From Candidatus Cloacimonetes bacterium HGW-Cloacimonetes-2 (GTDB taxonomy: Bacteria > Cloacimonadota > Cloacimonadia > Cloacimonadales > Cloacimonadaceae): DNA of 64,000 nt. A model generated the notes under the pieces. The model did no database searches. It had not been told where the DNA came from and saw only the letters and a list, made by a program, of their open reading frames with translations. Made by a program: the position numbers and the translations under genes. Shown piece after piece: positions 53,665 through 61,767 of the stretch. Where the stretch lies: the NCBI GenBank assembly GCA_002842035.1, contig PHBP01000011.1:23163-87162 (forward strand), read 5' to 3'. The first letter of the stretch is position 1; each line of letters starts with the position of its first letter.

Positions 53665-54173
53665 ATATTGAATCAATACGCAATCGTATTCCGGTACGTT
53701 ATCGTATCCACATCCTGATCCGGGGCTTTATGATATTGCTTTCGGGTGCGATAGCTGCCTACTCTGTTTACTTTATCGCATTTCACGTGCGCGGAGATAC
53801 ACCGCTGTTTTTCAAGCTCTTACCCTTTGTGATCTTTTTTGTAGGGATGGATGCACTGCTCAAGCATCTGCTGGGCTTGAATTCAGTAACCTTTTGGGAT
53901 GAGCAGCTCCAGCTGGCCTTCCTTGCCAAAAAGTCGATCCTGATACCTTATGATAAGATCAGGTCAATAGAACTGCAGAGAAACATAACTTATTACCTCT
54001 ATATCTATTACACAGATGAGAATGCCAAAGATCAGACCTTTAGAACCAAGGCGAGTTTTCCCAAGATTCTGGAGATAATCCTGGGTATCTACGAACTGGC
54101 GCCAAACCTGACACTCACCGAAAAGATGAAACAGACCTGCGAATATCTGAGCCAAAACAAGAGAGAGGGATGA
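53649..54173 (+). CDS. Small membrane protein with PH-like C-terminal part
   Basis: A 174-aa protein of unknown function. Two membrane segments (about residues 24-47 and 55-76) are followed by a cytoplasmic beta-rich part (LNSVTFWDEQLQLAF, KKSILIPYDKIRSIELQRNI, YLYIYYTDENAKDQTF). This resembles the bacterial PH-like domains that follow a membrane hairpin. The assignment is by pattern only. GGAG precedes the ATG, and it overlaps both neighbours, so it belongs to the operon. Confidence 0.65.
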   Translation: MPPQLDIESIRNRIPVRYRIHILIRGFMILLSGAIAAYSVYFIAFHVRGDTPLFFKLLPFVIFFVGMDALLKHLLGLNSVTFWDEQLQLAFLAKKSILIPYDKIRSIELQRNITYYLYIYYTDENAKDQTFRTKASFPKILEIILGIYELAPNLTLTEKMKQTCEYLSQNKREG

Positions 54174-55333
54174 GCTACAACTTTGATAGAGTGATAGATA
54201 GGAAAGGATCGGGCTGCTTTAAATACGATGCTCTGAAGATGCTCTTTGGCAGGGACGATCTCTATTCATTGTGGGTGGCGGATATGGATTTTGCGGTATC
54301 GCCGCAGATTCAGGCAGCTTTGGCACAGCGGACTGAGCATCCGGTCTTTGGATATAATCTACGTCTGGATAGATACTATGAAGCTGCCATCTATTGGGCT
54401 GCACATCGCTATAACTGGGATATCTGCCGCGAATGGATAATCAGTTGCCCGGGGATAGTGCCGGCAATCAATCTGGCAGTCCTTACCTTTACTCATCCGG
54501 GTGATGGCATAATCATCCAGTCTCCGGTCTATGGACCCTTTCACCACGCAGTTATGGGACACGGCAGAAAGCTCTTGGACAACCGTTTGATCGAGCTTGA
54601 TGGCCATTACAGAATAGATTTTGACGACCTGGAGCGCAAGGCATCACAGGCAAAGATGCTGATCCTCTGCAATCCGCATAATCCTGTGGGAAGAGTCTTT
54701 ACCGAGGAAGAGCTGAGAGCGATCGGAGAGATATGTATGCGCTACAATGTCCTGATCTTTAGTGACGAGATCCACGCGGATCTCGTTTATAGTGAATACA
54801 GACACGTGCCGATCAGCAGCTTGGATAATTTCTCCGAGATCACCATCACCGGCTTCTCCCCTGCCAAGAGTTTCAACGTCGCAGGGCTCTCGACCTCTGT
54901 AATAGTTGCTCCCGAAAAGAAGCTCTTTGAGCAGCTCAATAGCTTTAATGAAAAGCTTCACCTTTTTACAGGCAACAGCTTTGGAATCAAGGCATTGGAA
55001 GCAGCTTATCTGGAATCAGAAGCTTGGCTCGAGGCTTTAGTCAAATACCTCGAAGAGAATCGTGATTTTGTCTATAGGTACTTCCGAGAGCAAATGCCAG
55101 AGATCAGGATCAACAATCCGGAAGGTACTTATCTGGCTTGGCTGGATTTCTCAGCGCTGGGTATGAATGCAGAGGCTTTGAACGACCTGCTGGTTAATAA
55201 GGCAAAGCTTGCACTGGATCCCGGGATGAAGTATGGAGATTATCCGGTATTTCAACGTCTGAATTTCGCCTGCGCCAGGAGCATTCTACGAGATGCGCTG
55301 GACAGTCTATTCAATTCAATAAAACAAGGTTAA
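54170..55333 (+). CDS. PatB/MalY-family PLP aminotransferase or cystathionine beta-lyase
   Basis: A 387-aa fold-I pyridoxal-phosphate enzyme of the MalY/PatB group (C-S lyase or aminotransferase). Features: N-terminal LYSLWVADMDFAVSP, typical of the group; PGIVPAINLAVLTF; ILCNPHNPVGRVF; LIFSDEIHADLVY; and ITGFSPAKSFNVAGLST with the cofactor lysine. Cystathionine or cysteine cleavage is the commonest activity. It overlaps the preceding gene by ATGA and is followed within 5 bp by dapD, so it may share amino-acid biosynthesis. Confidence 0.88.
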   Translation: MSYNFDRVIDRKGSGCFKYDALKMLFGRDDLYSLWVADMDFAVSPQIQAALAQRTEHPVFGYNLRLDRYYEAAIYWAAHRYNWDICREWIISCPGIVPAINLAVLTFTHPGDGIIIQSPVYGPFHHAVMGHGRKLLDNRLIELDGHYRIDFDDLERKASQAKMLILCNPHNPVGRVFTEEELRAIGEICMRYNVLIFSDEIHADLVYSEYRHVPISSLDNFSEITITGFSPAKSFNVAGLSTSVIVAPEKKLFEQLNSFNEKLHLFTGNSFGIKALEAAYLESEAWLEALVKYLEENRDFVYRYFREQMPEIRINNPEGTYLAWLDFSALGMNAEALNDLLVNKAKLALDPGMKYGDYPVFQRLNFACARSILRDALDSLFNSIKQG

Positions 55334-55337
55334 GATA

Positions 55338-56162
55338 ATGAAAGAAAAAATCATAGCGTTATACGATGCCAAGCCGGCAAGTTATACCGAGCAGGACAGA
55401 GAGCTTTATTATAGCTTTATAGACGCCCTCAATAGTGGAAAGCAGCGCAGCTGCGAGAAGCAGGGCAGTGAATGGATTGTGAACAACTGGGTCAAGATGG
55501 GTATCCTGATCGGTTTTCGGATGGGTGTACTGGCAGAACTCCCCTGGAGTGATAAAAAGCCTTTCTTTGACAAGGATACTATAGCCGAAAAGCAGTTTAA
55601 GCTCGCTGACCAGGTAAGGATAGTCCCGGGCGGAAGCTCTGTAAGAAATGGGGCTTATCTTGCTCCCGGTGCTACAATTATGCCCCCGGCTTTTATCAAT
55701 ATCGGTGCCTATGTGGATAGTGGTACGCTGGTAGATTCCCATGCCCTAGTCGGCTCTTGCGCCCAGATTGGCAAGAATGTGCATCTCTCCGCGGGAGCTA
55801 TGATTGGGGGAGTATTGGAGCCGATCAATTCACGTCCGGTGATCATTGAAGATGATGCTTTTATCGGAGGCAATACAGGAGTTTATGAAGGTATCATCAT
55901 ACGCAGCAAAGCTGTGCTCGCCTCCGGAACCATAATCACAAGCTCCACACCTATCTATGACGCAGTAAATAATCGCTATCTCGAGCGAGATTCCGGTGGC
56001 TCATTTACGATACCGGAAGATGCGGTGATTGTTCCCGGTTCACGCCAGATGAAGCAGCATCCGGGCTTTCAGGTCTATTGTCCGATCATAATCAAATATC
56101 GCGATGCCAAGACCGATATCTCGGTTCAACTGGAACGCGATTTGAGAGCAGAAATTGATTGA
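55338..56162 (+). CDS. dapD: Tetrahydrodipicolinate N-succinyltransferase
   Basis: Adds a succinyl group from succinyl-CoA to tetrahydrodipicolinate in the succinylase route to diaminopimelate and lysine. The 274-aa protein has the usual length. The N-terminal helices are followed by a left-handed beta helix made of hexapeptide turns (VRNGAYLAPGATIMPPAFINIGAYVDSGTLVDS in pieces, GAMIGGVLEPINSRPVIIEDDAFIGG), a signature of DapD. Its last codons overlap the start of the aminotransferase gene. Confidence 0.93.
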   Translation: MKEKIIALYDAKPASYTEQDRELYYSFIDALNSGKQRSCEKQGSEWIVNNWVKMGILIGFRMGVLAELPWSDKKPFFDKDTIAEKQFKLADQVRIVPGGSSVRNGAYLAPGATIMPPAFINIGAYVDSGTLVDSHALVGSCAQIGKNVHLSAGAMIGGVLEPINSRPVIIEDDAFIGGNTGVYEGIIIRSKAVLASGTIITSSTPIYDAVNNRYLERDSGGSFTIPEDAVIVPGSRQMKQHPGFQVYCPIIIKYRDAKTDISVQLERDLRAEID

Positions 56163-57267
56163 AGCTGATAGATTTAACGGGATAGAGCTATCCCTGATCC
56201 GGCAGGTGATGGCGCAGGCTGCCCCCAATTCCATCAATATGGCTCTGGGTGAGCTACAATATCCGATGCCTCTAGCGCTCAAGAAACAAGCGCATATACT
56301 ACTGGAAAGTGGTGATGCTGTTTACACTCCCAATGCAGGGCTGGCAGAGTTGAGAAAAGCGATTGCAGCATATTACGGGAGCCATATCAGCCCCGAGCAG
56401 CTTTGTGTGACCAACGGTGTGGAAGAAGCTATATTCATTAGCCTCTTTTCCTTGAGTAACCCAGGCGATAAGATCGCTATCCCAGATCCTGATTATACTG
56501 CATATCCTGCCATCGCAGGCTTACTGGGATTACCGGTGGTACGGCTCGGTTTTGAGGCAGATTTGAAGACAGTGGATTGGGATCGCTGGGAACAGATCCT
56601 CAGTATGGGAATCAAGTTTCTGCTGCTTTCAAACCCGCAGAATCCCAGCGGTAAGTACTTTAAGCAAAGTGAATTGACTCGTTTGGCAGAGATAGCAAAC
56701 AGGTACGGGATCATAGTCATTATTGATGAGATTTATCGAGAGCTGAGTTTTGGAGAAAGACAAGAGAGTGCGATCGGCTTGTTTGAGCATTGTATTGTAT
56801 TGGGTGGTTTGTCCAAATCTCATTGTATGAGTGGCTGGAGACTGGGCTGGATATTATCTGATGTACAGACTGTTACGACCGCCACCAAAGCCAAACAATA
56901 CGTCTCCACTTGTGCACATTGGCTCTCGCAGAACTTGGCGATTTATGCTCTATCTTATGAAGGGATGAAAGCTGCAGATGATATTCGAACAAAGCTATAC
57001 AGATCAAAAGAACTTGCAGGCAATTATTTGCTAAGGCATATCAATCCGGAAAGGGTCTTTATCCCGCAGGCAGGGCCCTATATGATGATCGATATTCACG
57101 GAGATGACCTTGTTTTTGCACAAGAAATGGCAGCCAGGGGACTCATTGTTGTCCCAGGCTCTGCCTTTGGAAAGCTGTGCCGCGGGCTGATCCGTATCAA
57201 CTTTGCACTGGAAGAGCCTCTTTTAATCGAAGGACTGAAAGTGCTAGCAGAGGGTTTGGACAGATGA
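56155..57267 (+). CDS. PLP aminotransferase next to dapD (possible succinyl-DAP aminotransferase)
   Basis: A 370-aa class I/II aminotransferase: NMALGELQYPMP, YTPNAGLAELRKAIAAYYG, LLLSNPQNPSGKYF, VIIDEIYRELSF, VLGGLSKSHCMSGWRLGW (cofactor Lys) and LIRINFALEEP (Arg for the carboxylate). As dapD comes directly before it, N-succinyl-diaminopimelate aminotransferase (DapC) is the likeliest role; this is context only, and an aspartate-type enzyme remains possible. The TTG start overlaps the dapD stop, with GAGAG upstream. The next gene overlaps its stop by ATGA. Confidence 0.85.
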   Translation: MIEADRFNGIELSLIRQVMAQAAPNSINMALGELQYPMPLALKKQAHILLESGDAVYTPNAGLAELRKAIAAYYGSHISPEQLCVTNGVEEAIFISLFSLSNPGDKIAIPDPDYTAYPAIAGLLGLPVVRLGFEADLKTVDWDRWEQILSMGIKFLLLSNPQNPSGKYFKQSELTRLAEIANRYGIIVIIDEIYRELSFGERQESAIGLFEHCIVLGGLSKSHCMSGWRLGWILSDVQTVTTATKAKQYVSTCAHWLSQNLAIYALSYEGMKAADDIRTKLYRSKELAGNYLLRHINPERVFIPQAGPYMMIDIHGDDLVFAQEMAARGLIVVPGSAFGKLCRGLIRINFALEEPLLIEGLKVLAEGLDR

Positions 57268-58829
57268 ATTACGTCTTACTGAATTGCAAGTACTACGATA
57301 GCTCTGGAGCTAGCATCCACAGCGGTAAATCTATCCTGGTAAGCGGGAACACGATCAAGCACATCGGTCAGTTCAGCGAGTGTATATCACTGGCAGATAC
57401 TACACCAGAACTGCTTTATTTGAAAGGAAAGATCGTTTTACCAGCCTTCACTGATACCCATACACATTTTGTGGAAATGGCAAAGCGCAGGATTATGGTA
57501 GATCTCTCGAACTGCCAGTCCTTGGATGAGATCAGAACTGAGCTTACCGGATTTAGAGAAAGAATAAACACAGCCTGGGTATTGGGTGGTGGTTGGGACA
57601 AGAACATATTGGATCATCCCGAAATGCTGAATAATGCATTCCTTGATAGTATCTTCCCTGATCTGCCGGTAGCCCTTTGGAGCAAAGATTATCATGCCAA
57701 ACTTTGTAATAGCCTCGCTCTCAGGATTGCCGGAATCACTGAATCATCTCCTGATCCCTCAGGTGGAAAGCTAGGCAGAGATGCCTCAGGAAAGCTCAAT
57801 GGCATTCTCTATGAAAAGGCATCTGACAACCTGGAGCCTTTCATTGTACAGCCCGATAGAGATATCTTGCTCAGGGCTATCCGTGAATCAGTAAATGAAG
57901 CACACTCACTCGGTATCACAGGGATACACACAATGGAAGGTGCATTCAGTTGGGGTTTACTGGAAGAGGATTCACAGAGATATCAGGATATGCGTTACAC
58001 ATGGCATTTCCCGCCTGAAGAGCTTGTAGCCCTGGCAGCAAAAGGACTAATGACTCATAGTGGTGATCATTGGCTCAGGATTGGCGGGATGAAGCTCTTT
58101 GCAGACGGAGCATTGGGATCTCAGACGGCAGCAATATTCACACCCTACACAAATACCAGGCAAACCGGCATTCTCCGTTATAGCGATGAGGAACTCCTGA
58201 GTGAAGCGCAGCAAGCTGTCTCTCAAGGCTTTGCCCTGAGCGTTCACGCAATTGGGACAAGAGCTGTGCATCAAGTACTAAGTATCTATAAACAAATCAA
58301 TACCTTATACCCAAATCCCGGCCATAGATTAGAGCATGTGCAGTCCATACGTCCGGAAGAATTGCCTTTGCTAAAGGAATCAGGAGCCTTTTGTGCGATG
58401 CAGCCCGTGCATCTGGCCAATGATGTACCGATGATTGAAAAGCACTGGCAGGAGATCAAGACCCAAGCTTATTGCTTCAAAGATATCATTGCAAATTGTA
58501 CGGCTTATGGGTTTGGTTCAGATGCGCCAATCGAGACGATCAATCCCTTCCTGGGTATATATACGGCAGTTCAGAGAAAATACGCCCTCAATCCTGCTTC
58601 AGAAAGCTGGCAAGCAGAACAAGCAATAAGTCAGCATCAGGCAATTTATGGATATACAATGGGTGCTGCCAAGCTGAACAAAACCGATGATGTACTTGGC
58701 ACTATCAAACCGGGCTATCTCGCTGATCTTATTGTAATGGATGATTTTGAACACTTAGGATGCGATTATTGGCTGGAGGCTAGACCCTCTCTGGTTATGT
58801 GTAACGGCAGGATCGTTTTCGAGACCTGA
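57264..58829 (+). CDS. YtcJ-like amidohydrolase
   Basis: A 521-aa metal-dependent amidohydrolase of the YtcJ/exoenzyme-regulatory-protein AepA group. Metal site motif PAFTDTHTHFVEM near residue 68; further motifs WVLGGGWD, KDYHAKLCNSLALRIAGIT (split), IHTMEGAF, GGMKLFADGALGSQTA, SVHAIGTRAVHQVL, HRLEHVQSI and GFGSDAPIETINPFLGIYTAV (split). The natural substrate is unknown for the group. The ATG at 57264 overlaps the previous stop; the frame from 57177 is inside the upstream gene. Last in the dapD-containing operon. Confidence 0.88.
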   Translation: MNYVLLNCKYYDSSGASIHSGKSILVSGNTIKHIGQFSECISLADTTPELLYLKGKIVLPAFTDTHTHFVEMAKRRIMVDLSNCQSLDEIRTELTGFRERINTAWVLGGGWDKNILDHPEMLNNAFLDSIFPDLPVALWSKDYHAKLCNSLALRIAGITESSPDPSGGKLGRDASGKLNGILYEKASDNLEPFIVQPDRDILLRAIRESVNEAHSLGITGIHTMEGAFSWGLLEEDSQRYQDMRYTWHFPPEELVALAAKGLMTHSGDHWLRIGGMKLFADGALGSQTAAIFTPYTNTRQTGILRYSDEELLSEAQQAVSQGFALSVHAIGTRAVHQVLSIYKQINTLYPNPGHRLEHVQSIRPEELPLLKESGAFCAMQPVHLANDVPMIEKHWQEIKTQAYCFKDIIANCTAYGFGSDAPIETINPFLGIYTAVQRKYALNPASESWQAEQAISQHQAIYGYTMGAAKLNKTDDVLGTIKPGYLADLIVMDDFEHLGCDYWLEARPSLVMCNGRIVFET

Positions 58830-58835
58830 TCAGAT

Positions 58836-58869
58836 TCGGCTTGACAGTTTACTATCCCAAGCCGATAAT
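58836..58869 (+). promoter_or_regulatory. Sigma-70 promoter with overlapping inverted repeat before ybaB
   Basis: TTGACA (58841-58846), a 17-bp spacer and GATAAT (58864-58869), close to consensus, about 36 bp before the ybaB ATG. A perfect inverted repeat TCGGCTTG (58836-58843) / CAAGCCGA (58858-58865) overlaps both hexamers, with its arms 22 bp apart (two helical turns). This could be a repressor site or, less likely, a terminator of the upstream operon, as there is no U tract. Confidence 0.8.
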
Positions 58870-58905
58870 TACTTTCAATAGAAATAACCTTGTTAAGGAG
58901 TAGAT

Positions 58906-59229
58906 ATGTTTCCCGGTGGAAAGAATATGAAAGACCTTATGAAACAGGCACAGAAGATGCAAGCCGAGATGATGAAATCTCAGGAAGAGCTTGAGAACAA
59001 AGATTTTGAAGCGAGCGCCGGCGGCGGTGTCGTGAAGGTCGTGATGAACGGCAAATACGAATTGAAAAGCCTCAAGATAGATCCTCAGGCAATTGATCCT
59101 GATGATGTGGAGATGCTGGAGGATATGATAGTGGCAGCAATTCAGGAAGCACATAGCGCAGTTTCGGAAGCTTCATCTGAGACTATGGGCAAACTCACTG
59201 GTGGAATGAAGATCCCAGGTCTGTTCTAG
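58906..59229 (+). CDS. YbaB/EbfC-family nucleoid-associated protein
   Basis: A 107-aa DNA-binding protein of the YbaB/EbfC family. Core: MKDLMKQAQKMQAEMMKSQEEL (split), then EASAGGGVVKVVMNGKYELKSLKIDPQAI (split) and EDMIVAAIQEA. Usually encoded before recR, as here (1-bp gap). AAGGAG precedes the ATG. Confidence 0.95.
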   Translation: MFPGGKNMKDLMKQAQKMQAEMMKSQEELENKDFEASAGGGVVKVVMNGKYELKSLKIDPQAIDPDDVEMLEDMIVAAIQEAHSAVSEASSETMGKLTGGMKIPGLF

Positions 59230-59230
59230 T

Positions 59231-59827
59231 ATGGTCATATCCCTTAGCCTGGAACGCTTAATCCAGGCATTCAATAGATTTCCCGGGATAGGGAGAAAGA
59301 CTGCTCAACGCCTTGCTTGGTTCCTAATAGCCCAAGATAAGCGTTTTGCTCTGGAACTGGCTGACACAATTCGCAATACAGTCGAGAGCTTTACTAGCTG
59401 CTCTGTATGTAATATGCTGTCAGAGACTGATCCCTGCCAGATCTGCAGTGCCATTGATCGCCAGGATGACCTCCTGTGCGTGGTGGAAACCAGCTCTGAT
59501 ATCCAGATCATCGAGAATATGAATGAGTTCAAAGGACGTTATTTTGTCCTGGGGCATCTGCTCTCCCCTATTGATGGCTTTGGCCCTCAACAGATCAGCA
59601 GTGAAGGCCTCTTGAAACACGTGGAAGATTCAAAGCCGTCAGAACTCATCCTGGCTCTCAAACCATCCGCGGAAGGTGAAGCTACGATCCACTATATCTG
59701 TGAACTCCTGAAAGATAAACAGCTTGCGATCACCCGGCTCTCAACCGGCATCCCCTTTGGAGGAGATCTGGAATATAGCAGTAATGTAACTCTCACGAAC
59801 GCTTGGAAACGTCGCTACCCGGTCTGA
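59231..59827 (+). CDS. recR: Recombination protein RecR
   Basis: Works with RecO (and RecF) to load RecA at gaps. The 198-aa protein has the N-terminal helix-hairpin-helix (FNRFPGIGRKTAQRLAWFL), a C4 zinc finger (CSVCNMLSETDPCQIC), the Toprim domain (LLCVVETSSDIQIIEN, GRYFVLGHLLSPIDG) and the C-terminal TRLSTGIPFGGDLEYS. Standard length. The ribosome-binding site is weak, consistent with coupling to ybaB. Confidence 0.96.
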   Translation: MVISLSLERLIQAFNRFPGIGRKTAQRLAWFLIAQDKRFALELADTIRNTVESFTSCSVCNMLSETDPCQICSAIDRQDDLLCVVETSSDIQIIENMNEFKGRYFVLGHLLSPIDGFGPQQISSEGLLKHVEDSKPSELILALKPSAEGEATIHYICELLKDKQLAITRLSTGIPFGGDLEYSSNVTLTNAWKRRYPV

Positions 59828-59828
59828 T

Positions 59829-60455
59829 ATGTTTACAGGTATTATCGAAGCATTGGAACCTCTGATCAGCCGAAGAAATCAAGCGGACAGTATGCTGTTC
59901 ACGATAAAACGCCCCTCAGGCTTCACAGATATCAAAGTGGGGTCATCAATCGCCTGCAATGGTATTTGCCTCACTGTGCTTAGTTTTGATACCTCTGCGT
60001 TCACCGTACAGGTAATGAACGAGACTGTGAAGAAGAGCACTGCCGGAATGTGGAAAGAGGGAGATCAAATCAATCTGGAGAGAGCTTTGCGTCTGGGTGA
60101 CCGGCTGGATGGGCACTGGCTTCAAGGACACATTGATACCACAAGCAAGGTGCTCTCGATATCCAAAATCAAGGACGCTGTCTATCTGAAGCTGGAGCTG
60201 CCATCTGATGGCAAGCCTTTGGTCGTAACCCAAGGCTCAATAGCCATCAATGGAGTCAGCCTGACCATTGCAGAGCTATCAAGCTCTTCACTATCAGTTG
60301 CACTGATCGGGCATACATTGGAAAATACCAATCTTGCCAAACTGACGAACTCTGACAGGATCAATCTGGAATACGATGTCCTCGGTAAATACATCCTGCA
60401 GATGAAAGGTAAGCAAGCCATCACCAAGGAGTGGCTCTTTGAAAAAGGTTTTTAA
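59829..60455 (+). CDS. ribE: Riboflavin synthase (alpha chain)
   Basis: Converts two lumazine molecules to riboflavin. The 208-aa protein begins MFTGIIEALEPL and has two similar lumazine-binding domains: SSIACNGICLTVLSF and GHWLQGHIDTTSKV in the first half, QGSIAINGVSLTIAEL and HTLENTNLAKLTNSD in the second. No other riboflavin gene is nearby. It starts right after recR. Confidence 0.95.
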   Translation: MFTGIIEALEPLISRRNQADSMLFTIKRPSGFTDIKVGSSIACNGICLTVLSFDTSAFTVQVMNETVKKSTAGMWKEGDQINLERALRLGDRLDGHWLQGHIDTTSKVLSISKIKDAVYLKLELPSDGKPLVVTQGSIAINGVSLTIAELSSSSLSVALIGHTLENTNLAKLTNSDRINLEYDVLGKYILQMKGKQAITKEWLFEKGF

Positions 60456-61719
60456 TCTAATACTGATCATCACTTCACTCTTGATATTCTCCTGCGGTAG
60501 TAGGAAGAGCCCCACAGGGGGACCTCTGGATGCAGAGAAACCGGAGTTGCTAAGCAGTCTTCCCGCTGAATTCTCAGACATCAGGGGCTCTCAGATTGAG
60601 CTTAGCTTTTCCAAGCACCTGGACAAGAGCTCTGTTACCAAGGGATTGTACATCTATCCTCCGATCCTGGACAAGAAGATTACAGTGGAAAAGAATAGAG
60701 TCTTGATTCGTATTAATGAAGAGCTACTGGAGAATACAAATTACTTCGTGACGCTTACTACCAGGATCAAGGACATCCGGGGTAATGCTTTGGCAAAAAA
60801 CCAGAGCTTAGTCTATGTCTCCGGACAGCTTCAGCGAAACCGCCTATCCGGTACGATCAATTACGAGCTTTCTTCCGACCGGGGATTACCGGTTCAAATC
60901 AATCTCTTTGGACCTGATTCGTTACAGATCCTCTCCAAGACTCTTGATACCAGTGCTTTTGCCATCGATGAGCTCAATCCCGGCTTGCACATCTATCGTG
61001 CTTTCATCGACAAAAACCTCAATGGCATTTATGACTTTGGCGCTGAGCCTTGGGCTGAAGGACGCCTGCAGGTAAGAGGTATCGCCAGCACCGAGATCAA
61101 CCTGGCTTATGCCGATACAGTATTAGCCAAGATTAACTCAATTCAGCCTGTACATAATCGTGAGATACGTGTCAGCTTCACTGAGAGAGTGAGCTCTTTG
61201 GGCAGTGTCTCAATCCTGAAACCGGATGGCAGTCTTCTAAACGTAACCGCATCTCACCTTGATGGGGAAATCCTGCAGATCATTACGGAACCTCAGCTGG
61301 CTGTTAACTACACACTAGTGCTAAATCAGATAAGAGACCTCAAGGGCAATGATAATCGAGTAGTTAAACAGGTCTTCTTTGGCTCATCATCGACTGATAC
61401 TACAGCTCCTTCAGTTATCAGCAGTGTGCCGCGTAATGGCACCTCTGTGGCATCATTAAGACCTGAATTGATACTGAACTTCTCCGAGATTATTGATCCC
61501 GGCACTGTTATTTTAGACCTGCTATCTGCAGATCTGTCACAAAACTTATCTTTCGAAAGACTCCCGTCTAGCCCGCTGCAATTGCGTATTAGACCATCAG
61601 CCAATCTCACAGCAAACCGTTCTTACATCCTGCGAGTAGGAAAAGCACTGGGAGACTATTCGGGAAACAGCATGATGAATAACTTCGATTTAAACTTTCT
61701 GGTACTGATGCCGAATTAG
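60439..61719 (+). CDS. Lipoprotein with bacterial Ig-like (Big_5) domains
   Basis: A 426-aa lipoprotein: the signal ends LLIFSCGSRKSPTGGP with the lipidated Cys near residue 20. The following PTGGPLDAEKPELLSSLP is typical of a large family in Bacteroidetes and relatives. At least two SbsA/Big_5-type Ig-like modules are seen (residues about 35-130: FSKHLDKSSVTKGLYIYPP; 310-425: TAPSVISSVPRNGTSVASLRPELILNFSEII split). The middle part has IDKNLNGIYDFGAEPWAEG, a prealbumin-like/calcium loop. Role unknown, presumably structural at the outer membrane. The TTG start has AGGAG at 7 bp and overlaps ribE by 17 bp. Confidence 0.8.
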   Translation: MKKVFNLILIITSLLIFSCGSRKSPTGGPLDAEKPELLSSLPAEFSDIRGSQIELSFSKHLDKSSVTKGLYIYPPILDKKITVEKNRVLIRINEELLENTNYFVTLTTRIKDIRGNALAKNQSLVYVSGQLQRNRLSGTINYELSSDRGLPVQINLFGPDSLQILSKTLDTSAFAIDELNPGLHIYRAFIDKNLNGIYDFGAEPWAEGRLQVRGIASTEINLAYADTVLAKINSIQPVHNREIRVSFTERVSSLGSVSILKPDGSLLNVTASHLDGEILQIITEPQLAVNYTLVLNQIRDLKGNDNRVVKQVFFGSSSTDTTAPSVISSVPRNGTSVASLRPELILNFSEIIDPGTVILDLLSADLSQNLSFERLPSSPLQLRIRPSANLTANRSYILRVGKALGDYSGNSMMNNFDLNFLVLMPN

Positions 61720-61767
61720 ATTATTACTGATCCATTAGCATATTACATACTCAATAAGGGGCCATAT

